Positions 56,646 to 64,000 of a stretch of DNA of 64,000 nucleotides are shown here, in pieces (the first letter of the stretch is position 1; every line of letters starts with the position of its first letter). The translations under genes and the position numbers were made by a program. Source of the stretch: Adiantum capillus-veneris (taxonomy: Eukaryota; Streptophyta; Polypodiopsida; Polypodiales; Pteridaceae); the NCBI GenBank assembly GCA_014529385.2, contig CM043953.1, forward strand, positions 89,396,342-89,460,341. The letters run 5' to 3'. The notes under the pieces were generated by a model. It did not search any database. It saw only the letters and a list, made by a program, of their open reading frames with translations, and was not told the DNA's origin.

Positions 56646-58970
56646 CGTAAATGGCTGTTATGTAGAAGATTTCCCAAATGGCTGTAAGCTGATCACAGAG
56701 GGCAAATGTGTGGGCAGAATGTTTACGCTGAATGTAGACATGCCTGAGGTAAAAGCTGCATTATTTGCACAGGGCACAGCTGTTGTGGCTGATGTTGACA
56801 TTTGGCACAAACGCATTGGCCATGTCAATGAGCAGAGATTGCGCAGCATGCAATCAAAACAGATTGTAAAAGGTTTGCCCAAATTCAAGGTGGATGGTAT
56901 GCATAAAGTGTGTGCAGCATGCCAGTTTGGAAAACAGTCAAAGGGCTCATTTCCACATGAGCGCAATGTATTTAAAAAGCCACTTGAGTAAGGAAAGTAT
57001 TATGTCTCTTTCATTGATGACCATACAAGGAAAGTATGGGTCTACTTCATGCGTAACAAAAGTGAAGTGTTTGGTCACTTTCAAGACTTCAAAGTCATGA
57101 TTGAAAAGGAGACAGATATGCAAATCAAGACATTGAGGTCAGATGGAGGGGGAGATTACTTCTCCAATGATTTTTCAGATTTTCTGCGAATGCATGGTAT
57201 ACGCAGGCAGTTTACATGCAGATATACTCCACAACAGAATGGGGTCGCAGAAAGGAAAAACAGGCACATTGCTGAGGTTGCACGTGCATTGATGAATGAG
57301 AAGAACATGCCTCATCATTTCTGGGCTGAAGCCGTAAATACAATTGTGTACATTATGAATAGGACACCTATAGCTGCGGTGCATGATGTAACACCTGAGG
57401 AAAAGTTTACAGGTACAAAGCTTGATTTGGCACACTTGAAAGTGTTTGGCTGCATAGCTTACGTGCATGTACCAGATGAGTTGCGTAGGAAATTGGATCC
57501 TAAAGCAGAGAAATGTACTCTTGTGGGATATTCCATTGAACAAAAGGGATACAGGTGCTACAATCCTACTACACGAGAATTATGCGTGAGCAGAGATGTA
57601 GTCTTTGATGAGATGAGCAGCTGGTACAGTAATGGACATGGCACTATTGGGGCTGATGTAAAAGATGATGTGGTTGTACAAAATGTGAGGCCACAGTCAC
57701 AGGTTTTGAGTGGACCACAAGAGTCCTCTTCTCGTGGCTCTATTGAGAAACCATGGAATGGTAGACTACGTACGCAGGTTACTCCACCAACAGGTACAGG
57801 GAATGTATCACGAAAAGGAAAGGAAAAGGTTGATGAACCTCCCTTTATGGCTGATGCATCATCAGGTTTTTCACATGTAGACATGGATTCAGATGGTTCT
57901 GAACAAAGTCTTGATGAGGAATTTGGAATTTCGGCTGTCAGGACACCTGGTGTAAGGAAAGTACAAGAAGATGCTAGAGGGCAAAGGAGTGACCCAGGAC
58001 CGCGCAGATCTAATAGAGTCAGAAATCCAGTTCAAAAATTGACTTATGATGGGTATCTAGCGCATCACCAAGCCTACATGGCTAAGGTGATACAGGATGT
58101 GGAGCCCACATGTTTTGAGGATGCAGTTGGAAATGTGCATTGGGATGATGCAATGAATGAAGAGATGGCTGCATTGGAAGCAAACGACACATGGGAGTTG
58201 GTGCCATTGCCAAGTGGCAAGAAAGCTATTGGCTGTAAATGGGTGTATAAAACCAAGCATAAGGCTGATGGTAACATTGAGCGTCACAAGGCAAGGCTGG
58301 TCGCAAAGGGTTATGCACAGACGTATGGCATAGACTATGAGGAGACCTTTGCTCCAGTGGCAAAGATGACGACTGTGAGAGCTGTCATAGCAGTGGCTGC
58401 ATCTAGAGGATGGATTATGCATCAAATGGATGTAAAGAATGCCTTCTTGAATGGTGAGTTGCAAGAGGAAGTGTATATGGATTAGCCACATGGTTATGTT
58501 GATCCAGGTTACCGAGATTATGTATGCAGACTTCTCAAAGCTTTGTATGGTTTGAAGCAGGGCTCTAGAGCATGGTATGACAGGATTTCCAAGTATCTTG
58601 TCAGTATTGGTTTTAGGAGAGCTCATGCTGATCATTCACTCTATGTACGTGAGAGTGATGTGGGGATTGTGGTTATTACCATATATGTAGATGACCTTAT
58701 TATTGTTGGTGACAATGCTATGGAGATTGACCATGTGAAGGGTCTTCTCAAACAGGAGTTTGAAATGAAAGATTTAGGCGAGTTGCGCTACTTTCTTGGC
58801 ATTGAGGTGATCAGGACTCCAGAGGGTGTATGGCTATCACAGAGACAGTATGCTTTGGACATGTTGTCAAAGTATGGTATGGCTGATTGTAAGCCAATTT
58901 CTATTCCCTTGGATGTGAATGCAAAGCTGAGTGCAGAGAAGGGTGATATTATTGAGGATGTCAACATGTA
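56646..58970 (+). pseudogene. Ty1/copia pol: integrase and reverse transcriptase
   Basis: One frame from about 56646 with TAA (56989) and TAG (58483; CAG in relatives). Pre-integrase: CYVEDFPNGCKLI, DIWHKRIGHVNEQRL, CAACQFGKQSKGSFP. Integrase core: [24 protein letters not shown] (second D), [20 protein letters not shown] (E); the segment with the first catalytic D between KPLE and GKYYVSF is missing. [88 protein letters not shown] (catalytic YVDD), LGIEV. It ends in the post-RT region at 58970 against the inverted repeat. RNase H and the 3' LTR are lost; gag is at 18864-19151 in reverse. Confidence 0.9.
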
Positions 58971-59245
58971 CAGGAAGAAGGTGAAAGAGGGAGATACAAC
59001 AGCCCACGAGTTTGGGAGGGTATACTCGGCAAGAGAGTAGCCACCTTTTGCTTGATTTGAGGGGTGATGAGCCCAAAAGTCAAGGGAGTAGGTGGACAAG
59101 TGAGTGGGCAGCCAAAAACTCCTAAAAGTAAGGGAAAAACTCGTGGAGGCTTCTAGAGAGAGGTAGAGGGAGGTGAGAGAACACACACACTAGCCTAAAT
59201 GGTTAGATATTGACCCCAAGGACCAATCAAGGCTCTGATACCAGT

Positions 59246-59492
59246 TGTTGGGAGATTTAGGGTGGATATTCATGTGAAGCATTCATACTTGTGTGTGTGT
59301 GTGTGTGGATGAGAGAGAATAACTCTTTAGACGGGAAGAAAGCAACCTTGAATTACTAGAATGAAAAAGCTTGAAATACATGCGCCTTGAGAGAGCCTTG
59401 TTATATAGGCTTGAAGGTAAACTTCTAGAGAGTTCTAGGATATGTTCCCACACGGCTAAGTAGGTGGAGTGAGCATAGTGTTTATCCCCACA
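59246..59492 (-). repeat. Duplicated 5' LTR of gag-only element 1
   Basis: 247 bp, reverse complement of 39347-39591, with the same GGCGC triplet-containing variant as the 5' (not 3') LTR, which identifies the source. The body of the element beyond its first 275 bp or so of leader is absent here. Confidence 0.9.
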
Positions 59493-59949
59493 ACAAGTGA
59501 ACATGCTCATTATCAGTACCTTAAGTACACATGAAGGCAATGCACTAATAATTAGGGAAACTTACACTTATGACCATCAGGCATGTGTGTTCTACAGCCA
59601 CGTGGTCTATATATGAAGAAGAAAATATAGTTTGAGGGAGCAGCGATCGGCCTTCTCTTGATAGCTTTCATAAAAGATCTGAATTAGATTATAAGACATA
59701 TGCTATCCTTTATGCTTGATGTTACTGCGACACAAAGTGCTCAAGAGGTACACGTAGTCCTATATGATGCCATAATGGTGAACATTTTAACCATCAGCTT
59801 CATCATGCATATTATTGACTACACACTATGGCATCCCTACTACATCATCAATACCCAATAGAGGGTGTAGAAACATTGAAATAAAACTTACTACAATGTA
59901 CAACATGGTTATGGCCATTGGCAAGGAAACCCTAGGTGGTTTTAACCGA

Positions 59950-60060
59950 AGGTGAAAGGATGACCTTTCACCACATCCAATCACTTATGCTTGCAACTTG
60001 AAGACATGTGGCCTTATGCAAGACCTTCACAAGATGACAGAATTCGCATGAGGGATACAA
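59950..60060 (+). pseudogene. PPR-motif remnant in arm 2
   Basis: Plus-strand counterpart of 38760-38900: ITYAC and LKTCGLMQDLHK recognisable, split by a stop. Confidence 0.4.
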
Positions 60061-60129
60061 TCTTAATCATAGGGAGATAAAATCTCTTGGTCCTTATCAC
60101 AAATTGACAAAGGCACTGGCCCGACACTG

Positions 60130-60945
60130 GGTGTTGAGGTAAGGATCGTGTATGCCATCAAATATTTCTTTATATGTATAGTAGGTAAAGCAATGCAGCT
60201 CTATTAGGTGGGTGAGCATAAACAAATATGTTCATACTTCTTGATGTTTTGGATTTTAAAAACCCCTTCAATAAATTTACATCTATTGATGATTTATGCC
60301 CCTAATGTAAAATAAATTATGTAAGACTTTAGCAATTTTAATACACTTCCACTGAACGCACGTGCTATCTTACATATTTCAAAGTGGACACCCCACGTTG
60401 GGAAGCCATGATTTTGAAACACAAAAACTTCCTCTCATTTTTTCCTTTTCTCACTCCCCCCCCGCCCCCCAAAAAAAAAAAATGATACCCCCTCCCTTGT
60501 TTTTAAGCTTGGGAGATAATTTAATGGGGGCCTGCCCCTAGCTTATACGCTTATGTAACTTGTAAAAAAACCCCCCTCCCTTGCACTTACGTGGTGCAAT
60601 AAGTTTTCCATGGTGAATCCCACCGGGGGAGCTCACTCTCACTCCCTTGTACACTTCAAGAGGGCTCACACCCGCATGATATATACCTTGCGGTCATCCA
60701 TAAGGAACCCACATATGGGCTTATTCAATCACCATGTGGTGCCTCTAGGGTCATAAAGCCTTCGAAGGCTCTCAAAATTTCCAAAAAAACCCTCATACAT
60801 TCCCTTTGTTGGGCCTAGCTTCCCCATGCTCCCATGTACCGCTTTGAGGTCGACTCCCCAAGCCACAAAGTCTGGATGCCGCATCTCAAGATTCCCAAGT
60901 CTGCAATACGGGGCCGCAAAAAAGGGTAAAAATTATATAGCATCA
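60130..60945. repeat. Block present in arm 2, deleted from arm 1
   Basis: The left part (60130-60612) matches copy A 2571-3062 in reverse and the right part (60613-60945) matches 51222-51590. Both neighbours exist in other copies, so arm 1 has a deletion rather than arm 2 an insertion. It contains C runs and A runs at 60457-60482 and no gene. Confidence 0.75.
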
Positions 60946-62149
60946 TTTCTCTGCATTTACACCCGCCTTGAGCTCAGCATATCTCACCGCCCTGGAGCCC
61001 AATTAACAAACCGTCAGTTCTTGCTGTCTTCACACAACACATACTTCCCTCTAGAACCCTATTGAGGCCTGAAAAATGCCAAATGGCACGATTTCCAATG
61101 CGATCAACCTTGCCCATAACTGGCCCCCTACAAAACTTCAACTGGCCATAACTTGCAATCTAGAGCTTTGATTATCAATCCAAGAAGACGTGCATGCTCC
61201 ATAACTCAAGCACTACAACTTTATTTTCTCACATCTACTGTGGCCACCTGTCCCCAGCTGCCCTATCTGTCCCAAGTTTGCTAAACCTTCTAACTTCAAA
61301 TTGTAATATCTTGCACATGAGGGCTCCGATTGACGAGCCGTCTGGACAGGCTTTTAGACCACCTCGAACTCTTCATTCTAGACCACTGACTTGGTACTTC
61401 AAGCACCTTCACCTACTATATTCCCATCTAGATCCTTTTTGAAGCCTTTCTTGCCTAGAAAGACACACAAAGCATACATTCTCGCTACCACTAGTCTGCC
61501 CAGAGATTCCATGTCTGCTCTAGCCTTCAGCACTGCTCCTGTCTGCAACCTTCGCTTGGCATAGACCACTTTCCAGTTTGGATTAGGTTTGCCTACACCA
61601 ATGTATAGAGAAACCTTATATCCTTTTTAATGATAATACAACTTGTCCTTCAAAACCTTACAAAGTTGCCTTTTATACCTAGGCTAAGGGTTTTATGTGT
61701 ACAAGGGCTAAACTGCTTCAAAATGAAGTAACCACTCTGAGGAACTTGTCTTACTTACGATATAGCTTGGAAGCTTATAGCCCCAAATTTTGCATAAATG
61801 AACTTATGATATAGCTTGGAAGCTCATAGACCCATATTTCCACCAAATTGGCCTCCAATGATGCCGGATAGGGGCGCCATCCTATGCTCACCAACTTCCT
61901 CTTCTTGATCTGTACATCCGAGCATCATAGCACCACGAACTTCTCTTTCCCCCCACCCATTCGTTGCTCAATGCCTGATCCATTGCCATGCCCCTTTTCT
62001 ATTTCCCTTCACACTTCAACCTTGTTTTAATTAAGTAGGCGGCCATCCCATGGGTGGCCAACAACCCTTTCTCTTGGGCATCCCTCCTTTGACTTTAATT
62101 CGGGCAGCCTTAGTGCCTACCTGGTTCACATGTCACCCAAGGCTTTGCC

Positions 62150-62410
62150 TAGCTAGCACAACATCATACACGTCCTTCAAGATGCAAGTATAGGTGATTG
62201 GATTTGGCGAAAGAGCTTCCCTTAGAAAAGCACCAATGGTTCTTTGCCACATCTTAGTTGGGCATATCTTGCAATCAACATTCTTCGAAGTGCGTCACCC
62301 CAGGCATAGATACTCGCTAAAGCATTGTCATTGAGCTCCATTATTGCCATCCAAGAACTGCCAATCACCACATTAGGCATACATATCAACTTCCATAGTG
62401 TTGTTGGCAG
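62150..62410 (-). pseudogene. PPR-motif remnant in arm 2
   Basis: Same piece as 37250-37519: NPITYTCILKDVYD and VLARQSLG on the minus strand, with MPNVVIGSSWMAIMELNDNA in another frame. Confidence 0.5.
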
Positions 62411-62494
62411 TATACCCCGCTTTCAATGCACTGCATGAGAGAAAATTCCGATCAAGATTATCTTTGACCGCTAACTTCCCTATTACATGCACCA

Positions 62495-63870
62495 CATTCT
62501 AGAACCTGGTCAAAATCCAAAAACTCCCAGTTGGCACACTCATCGAGGTGACCAAATCGGTACAGAACTGGGCCCCGGGGAAGCTTAAACTATCAATATC
62601 TTGGCAAGCAAAGCTTTGATTGCCAATCTGAAAAGAACGATGTGCTCCAAAAAATGAGCATTTCAGGCGCAAGCATTCACTACAGCCCTGATCCTTCATC
62701 TGCAGTTTCCCAATCTGATACGGATCTGCAATCAATCCCAACTTCAACCTGGCATAACTTCTTCATCATAGCTCCAATTGACGAGCTGTAAAGACAGGCC
62801 CGTAGAGCACCTTGAGCACTACAATTTTAAACCATAAAATTCATTTTTTAATGACCACAAACATACCCAATTTTAGCATAAAAGACATAGGTTATGGCCC
62901 CTTGAAGCCGTATCTGGCATACACTTAGAATCAAATCTTGCTTGTTATCAAGGCCTAGTCAGTGCTCAATAAATATATGGACTTCAAAGAAGCTAAACTT
63001 GCATCTCCTGGCCCTTTTTTCCATCATGGAAGTGGAGCGGCATGACATCCACCCCCTCTGAACCTGCACATCCTCCGGCATGTGCCAATTGTCTTCCCTT
63101 ATAATTTGCATCATCAAAAGATTCCTCAGACACATCATCTGATGCATACATATCATCATCATCCCTTGGCTGACGATCTAAGATTTGATCCTAGAAATTA
63201 AACTCACCTTCTTGTTTGTGAACAGTTTGATCCTTTTCCCTACAGAAGTCACTTTAAGCTTAGTGCCATCGAGCTCACATAATTTATATGCTGCATTGTC
63301 ATAAACATGAAGTACAACATACGGTGTCGTGCCTCTCCGCTTTCATGATGGGAAAAAGATCAAAGGGATGCAATCTAAGCTTCTTTGAAGCCTACACATT
63401 TATTGAGCCGTGATCAGGCCTTGTTAACACGCCAAGTTTAATGCTAAATGTATGCCAGATGCGGCTTTAAGGGGCCAGAACTTATGTTTTTTATGCTAAA
63501 AGTAGGTATGTTTGAGGTGACTAAAAATGGAAGTTTATGGGGTAGAATTGTAGGGCTTGAGGTGCTCTACGAGCTTCTCAGCTTGAAGTTTGAGTTGATG
63601 CCGATCCATACCGGATCGGATAACTGCTGATGAAGGGTTAAAGTTGGTATGAATGCATGGGCTTGAAGTGCTCACTTTGTGGAGCGTGTCAATCTTTTTA
63701 GATCAGCAATTGGAGATTTGGTTGCCAAGTTATTACCAGTTTAAGTTTCCCTTGGGGCAAGTTCCGTGTCAGGTTGATGGCCTAGGTCAGTGTGCCATAT
63801 GGGAATTTTAGAGCTTAACAGGGTTTGTATACGTTCTATGCAGTTTGAGAAGCCTACAAGAATTAAGGGC
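62495..63870. repeat. Long imperfect palindrome (foldback), arm 2
   Basis: Third copy of the structure at 10430-11750 and 35826-37155, with the gypsy integrase C-terminal remnant (63208-63324, minus; ELDGTKLKV, GKRIKLF) in its loop. Confidence 0.6.
63208..63324 (-). pseudogene. Gypsy integrase C-terminal remnant in arm 2
   Basis: Minus-strand frame PYVVLHVYDNAAYKLCELDG then GKRIKLF, as at 36329-36445. Confidence 0.55.
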
Positions 63871-64000
63871 TTATCAGACAGAGCTCGGGTTGATAAGATA
63901 ATACGGCTTGAGACCGTGTCAAATGCCGGCACTGCTGAGCTGGATGAAATTTTGGCATTATTCAAGACACTGATATGAGCAATGAAATTTGAAACGATAT

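Larger units (their letters stand above)
58971..64000 (-). repeat. Inverted repeat, arm 2 (runs past the window edge)
   Basis: Near-identical reverse complement of 39866 back to about 35653, plus a block of about 815 bp (60130-60945) missing from arm 1. It includes the leader start, primer site (59231-59245), 5' LTR (59246-59492) and left target-site copy (59493-59497) of gag-only element 1, so the duplication happened after that element inserted. The junction at 58971 fuses copia pol to the element's leader. Confidence 0.9.

Noticed and set aside
56658-56966. Minus-strand ORFs antisense to the copia pol
   Set aside because: Shadow frames; the plus strand carries the pre-integrase and integrase motifs.

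Overview
This window reads as repeat-dense, probably pericentromeric or otherwise heterochromatic, nuclear DNA of a land plant. The evidence is Ty3/gypsy chromovirus, Ty1/copia, LINE and gag-only LTR elements primed by plant-type tRNAs (initiator Met, Asp), fragments of plant pentatricopeptide-repeat (PPR) genes, GT-AG introns, and long GA/CT, CA, TA and G runs. A seed-free vascular plant such as a fern is my guess only. I see no intact host gene and no tRNA, rRNA or CRISPR.

Layout: 1-2567 is the LTR end and gene-free leader of a tRNA-Asp-primed retroelement. 2568-6700 is the 3' part of a composite repeat unit (copy A). At 6701 a second unit starts with a decayed gypsy integrase ('gypsy-2') and runs to 11838. 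There a chromovirus ('gypsy-1') begins: 5' LTR 11839-13414, primer site, gag-pol to 18863, with a reverse solo LTR (16737-18371) nested in pol. 18864-19363 is a reverse copia gag fragment and 19364-21467 is unit copy C. 21620-21867 is a centromeric-histone-like fragment. 22130-27740 is a candidate DNA transposon with two convergent genes, one an intron-containing DDE-transposase-like gene with phase-consistent splice sites. Unit copy B runs from 27741 to 45643, interrupted by a LINE (29781-34347) and by a gag-only LTR element (39347-42085). A second gag-only element lies at 45644-47775 (minus). 47776-51205 holds a captured gene fragment and a second transposase-like ORF. 51206-53055 is a unit piece (copy D, reverse), followed by the gypsy-1 3' LTR and integrase (53056-56640, minus), copia pol (56646-58970, plus) and a second, inverted copy of part of unit B (58971-64000).

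The parts are connected. The gypsy-1 5' half at 11839-18863 and 3' half at 53056-56640 face each other, as do a copia gag piece at 18864 and a copia pol piece at 56646. Turning round 18864-56645 brings both pairs back together and joins unit copy 1 to copy D, so a ~37.8 kb inversion (or a misassembly) is the simplest reading. The composite unit carries pieces of gypsy, LINE, copia and PPR genes. Copies A and 1 abut 3'-to-5', which suggests a tandem array of a unit of about 11 kb. Most coding regions are broken by frameshifts and by C-to-T type stops, as expected of methylated, silenced DNA.
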